Source: Nocardioides turkmenicus | GTDB taxonomy: Bacteria; Actinomycetota; Actinomycetes; Propionibacteriales; Nocardioidaceae | Length of the DNA stretch: 64,000 bases | Direction: 5' to 3' | Assembly: GCF_011045035.1 (NCBI RefSeq) | Contig: NZ_JAALAA010000019.1 | Location: 1-64,000, forward strand | Part shown: positions 53,245-63,087 of the stretch, piece by piece | Position numbering within the stretch: the first letter of the stretch is position 1 | How the letters are laid out: the number at the start of each line of letters is the position of its first letter | The notes under the pieces: model-generated | Told to the model about the DNA's origin: nothing | Databases searched by the model: none | What the model saw: the letters and a program-made list of their open reading frames with translations, nothing else | Translations under genes and position numbers: made by a program

Positions 53245-55418
53245 ATCGCTCCTGTGGACGTACGGACTTTCTTGGCCTTCATGATGCGCCGGGTGAGTCG
53301 CACGGCGATCGCCGCGAAGAGTAGCGCGCAGCCGGTGCCCACGAACCACCAGATCACCCCGCTCACCTGCGAGGGGCGGATCGGGACGGAGGCGTGGGCG
53401 CCCAGCGGGTTGCCCTTGGTGTCGGTGACGACGATGAGGGCGGTGTGGGTGCCGGTGTCGTGCATGCTCGCCGCGAGGTTGAAGCTCGCCTTCGAGTTGG
53501 CATCGAGCTGGACGGGCTCGGAGGTCGCGACCCGGAGCGAGTCGTCGGTGATGGCGTCCAGCCGAACCGTGACCGGTTCGTCGAGCTCGTTGCTCAGGGT
53601 GACCTGGAACTCGCCGCCCTTCATGCTGGACAGGATGACCTTCGGCGGGACGCTGACGGTGATCGAGCTCAGCTCGGAGCTGATGTGGTCGAGCGCGTTC
53701 GCGGCCGAGTCGGTGTCGCCCTTGCGGGCGGAGTAGGAGGTCGTGGTCAGGGCCTCGCTGACGACGTCGTCGGCGACCTCGTCGTTGTGGGTCAGTACGC
53801 GCTGCAGCAGCTCGCCTGCTCCGATGAGCTCCTTGGCGGCGCTGATCCGGTCGGCGGAGACCTCCGCCTTCATCTCGCGGCGCGGGTAGCGCAGCCGGTC
53901 GACGGTGACCGAGGTCGGCTTGTGTCCGGCGACGGCCTCGGACAGCGTCGACGACGCGATCCAGGGAGCCTTCTCCCACGGGGTGACGAACGATGCCGCG
54001 GTCTGCGGCGGGTGCCAGCCGTCGGGGATGACCGCCACGAGCGGCTTGCCGGAGCCCCGGCGCAGGGCGGCCTCCGCGACGATCCGCTGGCGCACGGAGA
54101 CGGCGTCGACGGGGTCGTTGGGTCCCGGCCCGCCGGCGGCGGCCCCCGACGAGGTCACGATCATCTGGTGGCCGTCGAGGTCGGCGACGACCGGCGCGGA
54201 GCCGCGGAACATCCGGTCGCTGACCAGGTTGACCGAACCCGGCTCGAGAAGGTTGACCGCGGCGCGGTCGAGATAGCCGGTCGGCGGGGCGACGGCCGAG
54301 GTCGCCTTGATGCCGAGCTCGGTGAGCGCCTGGGCGGTCTTCTCCCGGGCGGTGGCGAGCAGGTCGGGGTCGTTGGTCGCGAGCGCGGACAGGTCGGGGT
54401 CGGCGTACGGGAGCGCCAGCAGGTTGTGGCCGGCGAGTGCCTTCTCGAGGCGGCCCAGCCAGACCTTCGCGGCCTTCTGCGCGGCCTCCGTCTCCTCGTC
54501 GGTCTTCGCGGCGGCGGTGTCGGCACTGGCCGGCGCGCTCGGCAGCAGCGCGGAGACGGACGGCGAGGCGCTCTGGCTCCCGCTCTCCTCCGGCTCCTCG
54601 CCGCTCCCGTCGGTCGGCGACAGGTCGCGGGGCGGGTTGCCCTCGGCGAGGTTGCGTACGGCATCGATCAGCGCGGGGTCGATGGCCCAGGTCAGACTGG
54701 GGATCTCGGTGCCGGTCTCGAGCATCCGGAAGAGGCGGCCGCCAGCGCTCAGGTCGCGGGTCCAGCCGCGAAGGTAGTTCACGCTGCCGTCGGCGTTGTA
54801 GACCACGCTGCGTCGCAGCGGCATGACCAGCGAGACCTTCTGGGCCTTGGCCTTCTTGTTGGGCTCCTTGACCAGCGGGAGGAAGGTGCGCGCGCGGCCG
54901 TCGGCGGTGGTGGGACTGGGCGCGCCGAGCGCGTGCACGCCGAACCAGTAGACGCCCGCCTGGGTGACGTGCAGGAGCTTGCGGGGCAGCTTGAGCGACC
55001 ACGAATAGGTCTCGCCGGGAGCGAGGTCGGGGACCGTCGCGTACGCCCCCTCGGCCACGATCCGCTCGCCCACCAGCGCGTCCGCGGGCATCTTCGCCGC
55101 CTCGGCCAGCTCCTCGGAGGTGGTCATCGGCGTGTCGCCGATGAACGGGTAGATCCTGACCCCGTTCCACTCGTCCTCGGTGGTGTTGACGACCTTGCCG
55201 CGCACCGTGATCCGGCCCTTGGTGCGGCCGTCGAGGCTCACGGTGTCGAGCTCGTCGATGCTCACCGCCAGCGGGTCGGTCTCCGCGGGCTCGTCCACAG
55301 CGTGGGCGGGCGCCGGGGACAGCCACAACAGCAGGGGTGCCAGCAGCGCCAGGACGAGTGCGGCGGCGGCTCGCCCGCGTGGCCGCGGCGGCCTCGCCTG
55401 ATGCTGGCGGACTGGCAT
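53241..55418 (-). CDS. DUF6049 exported protein
   Basis: 725-aa protein with a signal peptide (about residues 1-40), a large extracytoplasmic region and a C-terminal membrane helix (about 690-712) followed by a basic tail. It corresponds to the conserved gene upstream of mviN in mycobacteria (Rv3909). No catalytic motif is seen; probably envelope assembly with MurJ (inference from coupling). Confidence 0.88.
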   Translation of the reverse strand: MPVRQHQARPPRPRGRAAAALVLALLAPLLLWLSPAPAHAVDEPAETDPLAVSIDELDTVSLDGRTKGRITVRGKVVNTTEDEWNGVRIYPFIGDTPMTTSEELAEAAKMPADALVGERIVAEGAYATVPDLAPGETYSWSLKLPRKLLHVTQAGVYWFGVHALGAPSPTTADGRARTFLPLVKEPNKKAKAQKVSLVMPLRRSVVYNADGSVNYLRGWTRDLSAGGRLFRMLETGTEIPSLTWAIDPALIDAVRNLAEGNPPRDLSPTDGSGEEPEESGSQSASPSVSALLPSAPASADTAAAKTDEETEAAQKAAKVWLGRLEKALAGHNLLALPYADPDLSALATNDPDLLATAREKTAQALTELGIKATSAVAPPTGYLDRAAVNLLEPGSVNLVSDRMFRGSAPVVADLDGHQMIVTSSGAAAGGPGPNDPVDAVSVRQRIVAEAALRRGSGKPLVAVIPDGWHPPQTAASFVTPWEKAPWIASSTLSEAVAGHKPTSVTVDRLRYPRREMKAEVSADRISAAKELIGAGELLQRVLTHNDEVADDVVSEALTTTSYSARKGDTDSAANALDHISSELSSITVSVPPKVILSSMKGGEFQVTLSNELDEPVTVRLDAITDDSLRVATSEPVQLDANSKASFNLAASMHDTGTHTALIVVTDTKGNPLGAHASVPIRPSQVSGVIWWFVGTGCALLFAAIAVRLTRRIMKAKKVRTSTGAM

Positions 55419-55468
55419 GACTTCGAGAATATCTTTCCGGGGGTGCGGTCCTCGTAGACTGCGGCGTT

Positions 55469-56926
55469 GTGTCCGACAGCCAGCTTCCCCCGATCAGCGT
55501 CGCCGATGTTCAGCGATCGGTGACAGCTGAACTGGACCGTATCGCACCGGTGATCGACTCCCTCGGCGAGGCCTTCGCTGCGGACGGCCACGAGCTGGCA
55601 CTGGTCGGTGGCCCCGTCCGCGACGCGATGCTCGGCCGTCCTCACAACGACCTCGACTTCACCACCTCGGCCCGTCCCGAGGAGACCGAGAAGATCCTGC
55701 GTACGTGGGGCGAGGCGCTGTGGGACATGGGCCGCGACTTCGGCACCATCGGCACCCGCAAGGGCCCGTGGCAGGTGGAGGTCACCACCTACCGCTCCGA
55801 GGCCTACTCGGCCGACTCCCGCAAGCCGGAGGTGGCCTACGGCACCTCCCTTGCCGACGATCTCGTACGCCGCGACTTCACCGTCAACGCGATGGCGGTG
55901 CGCCTCCCGGGCCGTGAGGTCGTCGACCTCTACGGGGGTGTCGTCGACCTGGCGACCCGGGTTCTCCGGACGCCGGGCACGCCCGAGGACTCCTTCTCCG
56001 ACGACCCGCTGCGGATGATGCGGGCGGCCCGCTTCGCCGCCCAGCTCGGCTTCGAGGTCGCCCCCGAGGTCGTCGCGGCGATGAAGGACATGGCCTCGCG
56101 GATCTCGATCATCTCCGCCGAACGGGTCCGCGACGAGCTGGTGAAGCTCATCTGCGCGCCCTACCCGCGCCGCGGGCTCACGCTGCTCGTCGAGACCGGG
56201 TTGGCCGACCTGGTGCTGCCCGAGCTGACCGCGCTGCGGATGGAGCGCGACGAGCACAACCGCCACAAGGACGTCTACGAGCACACCCTCACCGTGCTCG
56301 AGCAGTCGATCGACCAGGAGTCCCGCCTGGGTGGAGGACCTGACTTCGTGTCGCGGTTCGCGGCGCTGATGCACGACGTCGGCAAGCCCCGCACCCGGAA
56401 GTTCCACGACGACGGCACCGTCTCGTTCCACCACCACGACGTCGTCGGCGCCAAGATGACCCGCAAGCGGATGAAGGCGCTGCGCTTCTCCAACGACGAG
56501 ATCGAGGCGGTCTCGAAGCTGGTCGAGCTGCACCTGCGCTTCCACGGCTACGGCGACGGCGACTGGACCGACTCCGCGGTCCGTCGCTACGTCCGCGACG
56601 CCGGCGACCAGCTCCAGCGGCTCCACGTCCTCACCCGCGCCGACTGCACCACCCGCAACCGCCGCAAGGCCGACCGCCTCGCCCGCACCTACGACGCCCT
56701 CGAGGCCCGCATCGAGCGGATCTCCGAGGAGGAGGAGCTCGCCGCCCTCCGCCCCGCGCTCGACGGCAACCAGATCATGTCGCTGCTCGACATCCCTCCG
56801 GGTCGTGACGTCGGGGCTGCGTACAAGTTCCTCATGGACCTGCGTCTCGACGAGGGCATCCTCTCCGAGGACGAGGCTGCCAAGCGGCTCCTCGACTGGT
56901 GGGCCGAGCGCGACTCGATGCGTTGA
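55469..56926 (+). CDS. pcnA: CCA tRNA nucleotidyltransferase
   Basis: 485-aa class II CCA-adding/poly(A) polymerase family enzyme. Nucleotidyltransferase motif LVGGPVRDAMLGRPHNDLDF, RRDFTVNAMA, DPLRMMRAARFA, and a C-terminal HD domain (MHDVGKPRTRKF). Completes tRNA 3' ends, which matters here because tRNA-Ala in this window lacks an encoded CCA. GTG start; divergent from DUF6049 with 50 bp between. Confidence 0.96.
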   Translation: MSDSQLPPISVADVQRSVTAELDRIAPVIDSLGEAFAADGHELALVGGPVRDAMLGRPHNDLDFTTSARPEETEKILRTWGEALWDMGRDFGTIGTRKGPWQVEVTTYRSEAYSADSRKPEVAYGTSLADDLVRRDFTVNAMAVRLPGREVVDLYGGVVDLATRVLRTPGTPEDSFSDDPLRMMRAARFAAQLGFEVAPEVVAAMKDMASRISIISAERVRDELVKLICAPYPRRGLTLLVETGLADLVLPELTALRMERDEHNRHKDVYEHTLTVLEQSIDQESRLGGGPDFVSRFAALMHDVGKPRTRKFHDDGTVSFHHHDVVGAKMTRKRMKALRFSNDEIEAVSKLVELHLRFHGYGDGDWTDSAVRRYVRDAGDQLQRLHVLTRADCTTRNRRKADRLARTYDALEARIERISEEEELAALRPALDGNQIMSLLDIPPGRDVGAAYKFLMDLRLDEGILSEDEAAKRLLDWWAERDSMR

Positions 56927-57037
56927 GGAAACCCTCCGACGTACGCCCTGGGCGATCCGTCCGATGACGGCGCAGCCCATCTGTTGACATCTGGGCGACC
57001 TCTGTCCATCAAGCCATACTGACGGTACGGTTCCGGC

Positions 57038-57493
57038 ATGACGACGATCACAGATCTCGAGGCGACGACCACGATCAACGCGACGCCGGCGCAGGTGTGG
57101 GCGGCGATCACCGACCTGCCGCGGATGGCTTCGTGGAGCCCGCAGGTGGTGAAGACGGTTGTGTTCGGCCAGGTCAAGGAGGGCACCCGCTTCTTCAACA
57201 TCAACCGTCAGGGCTGGAAGCACTGGCCGACCAACGCCAAGGTCGTACGTTTCACCCCGCACTCCGACTTCGCGTTCCGGATCACCGAGAACACCACGGT
57301 GTGGTCGTTCCGGCTCGAGGAGAGCGCCGAGGGGACCGTTGTGACGCACCGCCGGGAGACCCCGACCGGGATCTCCGCGCTGTCCCGCTCGCTGACGAAG
57401 GTCGCGCTGGGCGGTCAGGAGGACTTCACCGAGGAGCTGCGTATGGGCATGGCGACCACGCTCGCGAAACTCAAGGCCGACCTCGAGGGCTGA
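57038..57493 (+). CDS. SRPBCC (polyketide cyclase-like) protein
   Basis: 151-aa START-like fold: ATTTINATPAQVWAAITDLP at the start, a beta-rich middle and a C-terminal helix. Ligand unknown. Ends 7 nt from the convergent DUF2637 gene. Confidence 0.88.
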   Translation: MTTITDLEATTTINATPAQVWAAITDLPRMASWSPQVVKTVVFGQVKEGTRFFNINRQGWKHWPTNAKVVRFTPHSDFAFRITENTTVWSFRLEESAEGTVVTHRRETPTGISALSRSLTKVALGGQEDFTEELRMGMATTLAKLKADLEG

Positions 57494-57500
57494 GCCCTGG

Positions 57501-58715
57501 TCAGGCGCGCGCCTTGACCCAGCGGCGGACGGTGCTCTGGGAGACCCCGAGCTTGTCGGCCACCTTCGCGACCGGCGCACCGGCTCGCACCAGGATCCGG
57601 GCCGCCTCGGTGCGGTCGGAGGGCAGGTTGTTGAGCAGGTCCTCCTCCTCGTCGGGGAAGGTGTCCGGGTAGTCCATCTCCGGCTCCGGGTCGGGGATGT
57701 TCTCCGGGAACGAGATCCGGTCCAGCAGGGTGCCGTCGGCCTCGGACGCCCTGGTGGCCGTGCGGCCGTTGCTGAACTGCGGGGCCATGACGGCAGCGGG
57801 GGCCGCATCGGCGGCGGTGCGGACGGCTTCGGTCACCCGGCTCGAGACGCGACTGCGGGTGTCGGAGGTGGCGAGTGCGGAGGACATCTCGCGGGTGCGG
57901 TGCTCACGGGGCGGCAGCACCTCGCGCGGCATGTCGGCGAGGTCGTTCGGAACCTGCTCCACGACCGGCACGCTGAGCGCCTCCTGCACGTCGGGCAGGG
58001 TGATCGGCAGCCGGTCGGCCTGGCGGGTGCCCTCGGCGACCGCGGCGAAGGCGTCGACCCACTGGGTGATCTGGTCGCGCATCGCGCCCGGGGCGACCGA
58101 CCGCAGCGCGACCGCCTCTGCGCGCCAGTAGCGCTTCTGCGCGCGCTCCAGCCTCCGGCGTGACGAGGCCGTACGCTTCCGCAGCGCCGTGTCGCGGGCC
58201 CGCCGCCACTCGACGCGGGTGGCCAGGAGGGCGTGCATCCGCGCACCCATCCGCAGGTCGGACCAGGAGCGCTCCATGGCGAGGTGGCGGTCGCCGACGA
58301 GCGCCAGGTGCCACATCAGCGCGGCCAGGAGCGGCACGATGAACCGGAACGCCGCTGCCGTCACAGCGTGACCGAGGTGGATCTCGTGCCAGCCGGCGAA
58401 GAACCCGGACGCGGCCGACAGGAGCCAGGTCAGGGTGAGGAGCGTCTGCGCCGGCCGGTCCTGCTGGGCCGCCTCCCGCGCCATCAGCGCGACGGTGACC
58501 AGGGAGAGCTCGAAGACGCCCGCGAACGCATAGGCGTTGCTCGCGCCCATCGCGAGCACGTCGCGTCCGAAGCCGACCATGGCGACGTACGCGGCGGCCG
58601 TCGAGATCAGCGCGACCGAGACGGCGCCGAAGAGGATGAGGCCCCGACCGGACCCAGCCGAGCCCTTGCCTGTGGGGGTCGTCCGTTCGCGGGTCGTGTC
58701 GTTGTCGGGACGCAT
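57501..58715 (-). CDS. DUF2637 membrane protein with C-terminal helix-turn-helix
   Basis: 404 aa. Residues about 22-145 contain four membrane helices typical of DUF2637, a family seen in actinobacterial plasmid-transfer (Spd-like) and integrative elements. A basic helical region follows (about 150-200, RRRLERAQKRYWR), then a long low-complexity linker and a C-terminal helix-turn-helix (about 372-403, VAKVADKLGVSQSTVRRWVK). A membrane protein carrying a DNA-binding motif is unusual. Not part of an obvious element here. Confidence 0.8.
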   Translation of the reverse strand: MRPDNDTTRERTTPTGKGSAGSGRGLILFGAVSVALISTAAAYVAMVGFGRDVLAMGASNAYAFAGVFELSLVTVALMAREAAQQDRPAQTLLTLTWLLSAASGFFAGWHEIHLGHAVTAAAFRFIVPLLAALMWHLALVGDRHLAMERSWSDLRMGARMHALLATRVEWRRARDTALRKRTASSRRRLERAQKRYWRAEAVALRSVAPGAMRDQITQWVDAFAAVAEGTRQADRLPITLPDVQEALSVPVVEQVPNDLADMPREVLPPREHRTREMSSALATSDTRSRVSSRVTEAVRTAADAAPAAVMAPQFSNGRTATRASEADGTLLDRISFPENIPDPEPEMDYPDTFPDEEEDLLNNLPSDRTEAARILVRAGAPVAKVADKLGVSQSTVRRWVKARA

Positions 58716-58867
58716 CGTGGGGGTCTCCCGTGCCTGAGGCGATCGATCGTGCGGGCCCCGGAGTCTAGGGGATGGAACACGTGTTCGATAGCCACGTGGA
58801 TGGAGTGTTGCCGAACCGGGAGGAAATTCGGCCGCCGCGACCCGTCGCCCGGGGCTACAGTCCGGTC

Positions 58868-59986
58868 ATGTCGAAGACGGCGGTGCGCCGCGTACTTTTC
58901 AAGTCGTTCTGGGCGGTGATCGGTCTGGTCATCGCGGTCAGTCTCTTCAAGCTGGCCTTCACCGGTTCGACGCAGGATGCCGACGGGGCTCCGTTGACGC
59001 CGACCGGGCAGATCCCGCCGGAGGAGGTCGTCGCCGAGAAGGGCACGATCTCCAACTCCCTCACGATCGACGGGACGATCGTGATCGACAAGCCGGTCTC
59101 CGCCACCAGCTCGGTCAGCGGCGTGCTGGCGCACCGGTACGCCGAGACGGGCGCCAAGGTGAGGAAGGGCGACAAGCTCTTCCAGGTGCGTGCCGAGGAG
59201 GAGCCCGCCGAGGAGCCGGTCGAGGAGGAACCCGTCGAGGAGCCCGGGAAGGTCGACGACGCCGCCGGCGACGGTGATCGTGACGACGCCCCGGTCGCGC
59301 CGCCGGCACCCAAGCCGGTCTACCACTGGTACACGGTCGTCGCTCCCGCGACCGGCATCGTCGGCAACTACGCCGTCGACATGATGGCCGACGTCGCCGA
59401 GGACGGCGTGGTCGTCTCGATCCGCCCCACCACCTTCCACGCGGTCGGCGCGATCTCGCCGCTGGACCGCTACCGGCTGGCCGGCAACCCCGAGAAGGCC
59501 ACGGTCGCCATCGAGGGCGGCCCGAAGCCGTTCACCTGCACCGACCTGCGCGTCGGCGACGCGGCGACCGAGACCATCGAGAGCGACGTACCCGAGGGCG
59601 AGATGATGGAGGGCGGGTCCGGCGGCGAGGGCGAGTCCGGCGCGGGCGCCCGGATCAGCTGCCTGGTGCCGCAGAAGGTGACGGTCTTCGACGGCCTGAC
59701 GATGACGATGACGATCGAGGCGGGCACGAGCGACGGCGACGTGGTGACCATCCCCGTCACCGCGGTCACCGGCCTGGTCCGCGAGGGCACCGTGTGGGTC
59801 GTCGGCGAGGACGGCACCCCCACCGAGCAGCCGGTCAAGCTCGGTCTCACCGACGGCAAGCTCGTCGAGGTCACCAGCGGGCTGAAGGCCGGCGACTCGG
59901 TGCTGCGCTACGTCCCGGGCTCGAAGGAGTCGGGCGGCGGGCCGGACGAGGAGATGGTCGAAGAAGTGCCCGCGGGGGAGATGTGA
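58868..59986 (+). CDS. Membrane-fusion/adaptor protein of an ABC exporter
   Basis: 372 aa, HlyD/RND-adaptor-like. N-terminal membrane helix (about residues 10-32), a barrel-sandwich region split by a Glu/Pro-rich insert (about 115-150) and a C-terminal beta-barrel/MPD with GLTDGKLVEVTSGLKAGDSV. ATG 58868. First gene of a three-gene operon; GTGA overlap with the ATPase gene. Confidence 0.88.
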   Translation: MSKTAVRRVLFKSFWAVIGLVIAVSLFKLAFTGSTQDADGAPLTPTGQIPPEEVVAEKGTISNSLTIDGTIVIDKPVSATSSVSGVLAHRYAETGAKVRKGDKLFQVRAEEEPAEEPVEEEPVEEPGKVDDAAGDGDRDDAPVAPPAPKPVYHWYTVVAPATGIVGNYAVDMMADVAEDGVVVSIRPTTFHAVGAISPLDRYRLAGNPEKATVAIEGGPKPFTCTDLRVGDAATETIESDVPEGEMMEGGSGGEGESGAGARISCLVPQKVTVFDGLTMTMTIEAGTSDGDVVTIPVTAVTGLVREGTVWVVGEDGTPTEQPVKLGLTDGKLVEVTSGLKAGDSVLRYVPGSKESGGGPDEEMVEEVPAGEM

Positions 59987-60690
59987 GCGCGGAGGAGCTC
60001 CTGAGGCTCAGCGGTGTGGCCCGCACGGTCGAGCTCCCCGACGGCGAGGACCTGCACATCCTGACCAGCGTCGACCTGCACGTACGCCGCGGGGATCATG
60101 TCGGCATCGTCGGCCGCTCCGGCACCGGCAAGTCGACCCTGCTGAACCTCCTCGGCCTGCTGGACCGACCCACCGGCGGCACCCTGGAATGGGCCGGCCG
60201 CAACGTCACCGACATCAGCAACCGCCAGGCCGCCCGGATCCGCGGGCGCGACGTCGGGTTCGTCTTCCAGCAGTTCAACCTGCTGCCCGGGCGTACGGCG
60301 CTGGAGAACGTGATGGCGCCGCTCCTCTACGCCTCCGGCCGGGAGTTCTGGCAGCGGCGGAAGCGCGCGGCGGAGATGCTCGACCAGGTGGGTCTCGGTG
60401 ACCGGCTCGACGCGATGCCGCAGTTCCTCTCCGGCGGCGAGCAGCAGCGCATCGCCATCGCCCGCGCGCTGGTGCGTACGCCGTCGGTCGTGCTGGCCGA
60501 CGAGCCGACGGGTGCGCTCGACGTCGAGACCGGCGCGATGGTGATGAAGCTGCTCGACCAGGCGACCTACGACTCCGGCGCCGCCCTGATCACCATCACC
60601 CACGACCCGAACGTCGCTGCCCTCGCCCGGCGGAGGTTCCGGCTCGCCGAGGGACGGCTGCACCCGCTGACCGAGGAGGCGGTGGCGTGA
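59983..60690 (+). CDS. ABC transporter ATP-binding protein (MacB/LolD type)
   Basis: 235-aa ATPase with Walker A GRSGTGKST (44-52), Q-loop FQQFNLLP, signature LSGGEQQR, Walker B VVLADEP and the H-loop ITHD. GTG overlaps the adaptor stop; its stop overlaps the permease start. Confidence 0.94.
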   Translation: MSAEELLRLSGVARTVELPDGEDLHILTSVDLHVRRGDHVGIVGRSGTGKSTLLNLLGLLDRPTGGTLEWAGRNVTDISNRQAARIRGRDVGFVFQQFNLLPGRTALENVMAPLLYASGREFWQRRKRAAEMLDQVGLGDRLDAMPQFLSGGEQQRIAIARALVRTPSVVLADEPTGALDVETGAMVMKLLDQATYDSGAALITITHDPNVAALARRRFRLAEGRLHPLTEEAVA

Positions 60691-61910
60691 GGGCGGCCCT
60701 GACGCGCCTCACCACCGGACTGGCCGCCTCGACCGTCGAGGCCTGGCAGGAGCTGCGCATCCACAAGCTCCGGGTGCTGCTGTCGCTGGTCGGGGTCGCG
60801 GTGGCGGTCGCCTCGATCACCGCGACCGTCGCGGCCGGCCAGATCGCGAAGCAGATGTTCACCGAGTCCTACGAGGTCGACGGGCGCCCCGCCCACATCT
60901 CGGTGATGGCCTACGACGACCGCAGCGGCATGCCGCTCTCCGTCGAGCGCGTCCGCCCGGCGTTCCAGACGGTCGCGGAGCGGTTCGGCGTGACGTACGC
61001 ATCGGCTCGGATCTCCGCCTACGACATCAAGGCGACCACCGCGAGCCGGAGCAAGCGGGTCGAGCTGATGGGCGTCGACCCCGCGTACGCCGCCATCCAC
61101 CGCGTCGTGGTGCCGCAGGGCCGCTGGCTGGAGACGTCGGACGCGGATCGCCTCTCGCCCGCGCTCGTCGTGGACGAGACGTTCCTGAAGAAGCTCGGTC
61201 TGCAGGGCACGCCCCTGCCGGCCTCGGTGGAGCTGAAGGGTCAGGGCCTGTCGGTGACCGCCACGATCGTCGGCGTCACCAGCCTGCGCGGCTATGGCAC
61301 GCCGCGCGCGTTCATGCTGGCCGACTCGCTGACGCACTGGCACACCGGAGCGCCGACGGATGCAAGCTACGAGATGTGGGTGCCGGTCGAGGGCGCCGAT
61401 GCGCTCGCCAACGAGATCGGGATGGCGATGCGAGCCGAGCTCCCGGGGCTCCAGGTCGATGCCCACCGCGACGACTACATGGCCTGGGGCGGCGAGGACC
61501 CGATCGGGCCGATCAAGTGGGTGATCATCGGCATCGCCGGGATCATCCTGCTGCTCGGCGCCCTGAGCCTGCTCAACATCGCGCTGGTCACCATCCAGCA
61601 GCGGATCCGGGAGATCGGGATCCGGCGCAGCTTCGGCGCGACCACGGGCCGGGTGTTCTTCTCGGTGATGATGGAGAGCGTCGTGGCCACCGTGGTGGCG
61701 GGTGTCATCGGGGTGCTCCTCGCCGTGGCCGCCGTCAAGAACCCGATGGTCGAGAAGCTGGTCCTGCAGGGCATCGACGACGTCCCGCCGTTCCCGCTCT
61801 CGGCCGCTCTCCTCGGCCTCGCCGTCGCGCTCGTGGTCGGCGCCCTCGCCGGGATCCTGCCGGCGATGATCGCCGCGCGCGTCAAGATCATCGACGCGAT
61901 CCGCTTCTGA
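60687..61910 (+). CDS. ABC transporter permease (FtsX/MacB family)
   Basis: 407-aa permease with one N-terminal helix (about 28-50), a large extracytoplasmic MacB-like domain (about 52-270) and three C-terminal helices, with the FtsX motif RIREIGIRRSFGATTGRV. With its two partners it forms a tripartite-style exporter; substrate unknown (peptide or lipid-like by family). Confidence 0.92.
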   Translation: MRAALTRLTTGLAASTVEAWQELRIHKLRVLLSLVGVAVAVASITATVAAGQIAKQMFTESYEVDGRPAHISVMAYDDRSGMPLSVERVRPAFQTVAERFGVTYASARISAYDIKATTASRSKRVELMGVDPAYAAIHRVVVPQGRWLETSDADRLSPALVVDETFLKKLGLQGTPLPASVELKGQGLSVTATIVGVTSLRGYGTPRAFMLADSLTHWHTGAPTDASYEMWVPVEGADALANEIGMAMRAELPGLQVDAHRDDYMAWGGEDPIGPIKWVIIGIAGIILLLGALSLLNIALVTIQQRIREIGIRRSFGATTGRVFFSVMMESVVATVVAGVIGVLLAVAAVKNPMVEKLVLQGIDDVPPFPLSAALLGLAVALVVGALAGILPAMIAARVKIIDAIRF

Positions 61911-61918
61911 ACGCAGAA

Positions 61919-61944
61919 CGGCCCCGAGGGGATCCCCGGGGCCG
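61919..61944. terminator. Terminator between permease and ino1
   Basis: CGGCCCCG (61919-61926) pairs with CGGGGCCG (61937-61944), with further pairing possible in the loop, at the convergent ends of both genes. Confidence 0.7.
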
Positions 61945-61956
61945 CTCTGATCAGGT

Positions 61957-63039
61957 TCACTCGCCGCGGATGAACGCCTCCAGCTGCGCGCGACCCTCGG
62001 TGTCCTCGATCTGCACCGGCGGGCTCTTCATGAGGTAGGCCGAGGCCGGGATGATCGGGCCGCCGATGCCGCGGTCCTTGGCGATCTTGGCGGCACGGAC
62101 GGCGTCGATGATGATGCCGGCCGAGTTGGGCGAGTCCCACACCTCGAGCTTGTACTCCAGGTTGAGCGGGACGTCACCGAACGCGCGACCCTCGAGCCGG
62201 ACGTACGCCCACTTGCGGTCGTCGAGCCACTGCACGTAGTCCGAAGGACCGATGTGGACGTTGCGGTCGTCGATCTTGTCCGCGAGCTCGCCGCGGAGGT
62301 TCGAGGTGACCGCCTGCGTCTTCGACACCTTCTTGGACTCCAGACGCTCGCGCTCGAGCATGTTCTTGAAGTCCATGTTGCCGCCGACGTTGAGCTGGTA
62401 CGTCCGGTCCAGCGCCACGCCGCGGTCCTCGAACAGCTTCGCCATGACGCGGTGGGTGATGGTGGCACCGACCTGCGACTTGATGTCGTCACCGACGATC
62501 GGGACGCCGGCGGCCTCGAACTTCGCGGCCCACTCCGGGTCGGAGGCGATGAAGACCGGCAGCGCGTTGACGAAGGCGACGCCCGCGTCGATCGCGCACT
62601 GCGCGTAGAACTTGTCCGCCTCCTCCGAGCCCACGGGGAGGTAGGAGACGAGGACGTCGACCTCCTTGTCCCGCAGGACCGAGACGACGTCGACGGGGTC
62701 GAGGCCGGACTCGGAGATGGTCTGCCGGTAGTACTTGCCGAGACCGTCGAGGGTCGGACCACGCTGCACCTCGACGCCCGTGAACGGGACGTCGGCGATC
62801 TTGATGGTGTTGTTCTCGGAGGCGTTGATCGCCTCGGAGAGGTCCTTGCCGACCTTCTTGTCATCGACGTCGAACGCGGCGACGAACTCGACGTCGGAGA
62901 TGTGGTAGTCGCCGAACGTGACGTGCATCAAGCCCGGGACGCTGCCCGCCGGGTCGGCGTCCTTGTAGTACTCCACACCCTGGACCAGGGAGCTGGCGCA
63001 GTTGCCGACTCCCGCGATTGCTACACGAACCGAACCCAT
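61957..63039 (-). CDS. ino1: Inositol-3-phosphate synthase
   Basis: 360-aa NAD-dependent enzyme converting glucose 6-phosphate to inositol 3-phosphate, feeding phosphatidylinositol and mycothiol synthesis. Rossmann motif VAIAGVGNCASSL, VNALPVFIASDP, GDDIKSQVGATITHR and LNVGGNMDFKNM. ATG 63039 with AAGGAG upstream. The PadR gene lies directly upstream on the same strand, as in mycobacteria (Rv0046c/Rv0047c). Confidence 0.96.
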   Translation of the reverse strand: MGSVRVAIAGVGNCASSLVQGVEYYKDADPAGSVPGLMHVTFGDYHISDVEFVAAFDVDDKKVGKDLSEAINASENNTIKIADVPFTGVEVQRGPTLDGLGKYYRQTISESGLDPVDVVSVLRDKEVDVLVSYLPVGSEEADKFYAQCAIDAGVAFVNALPVFIASDPEWAAKFEAAGVPIVGDDIKSQVGATITHRVMAKLFEDRGVALDRTYQLNVGGNMDFKNMLERERLESKKVSKTQAVTSNLRGELADKIDDRNVHIGPSDYVQWLDDRKWAYVRLEGRAFGDVPLNLEYKLEVWDSPNSAGIIIDAVRAAKIAKDRGIGGPIIPASAYLMKSPPVQIEDTEGRAQLEAFIRGE

Positions 63040-63087
63040 CGGGGCTCCTTCCAATACTCCTGGCCGGGGTCACCGGCCAGGAGGTCA

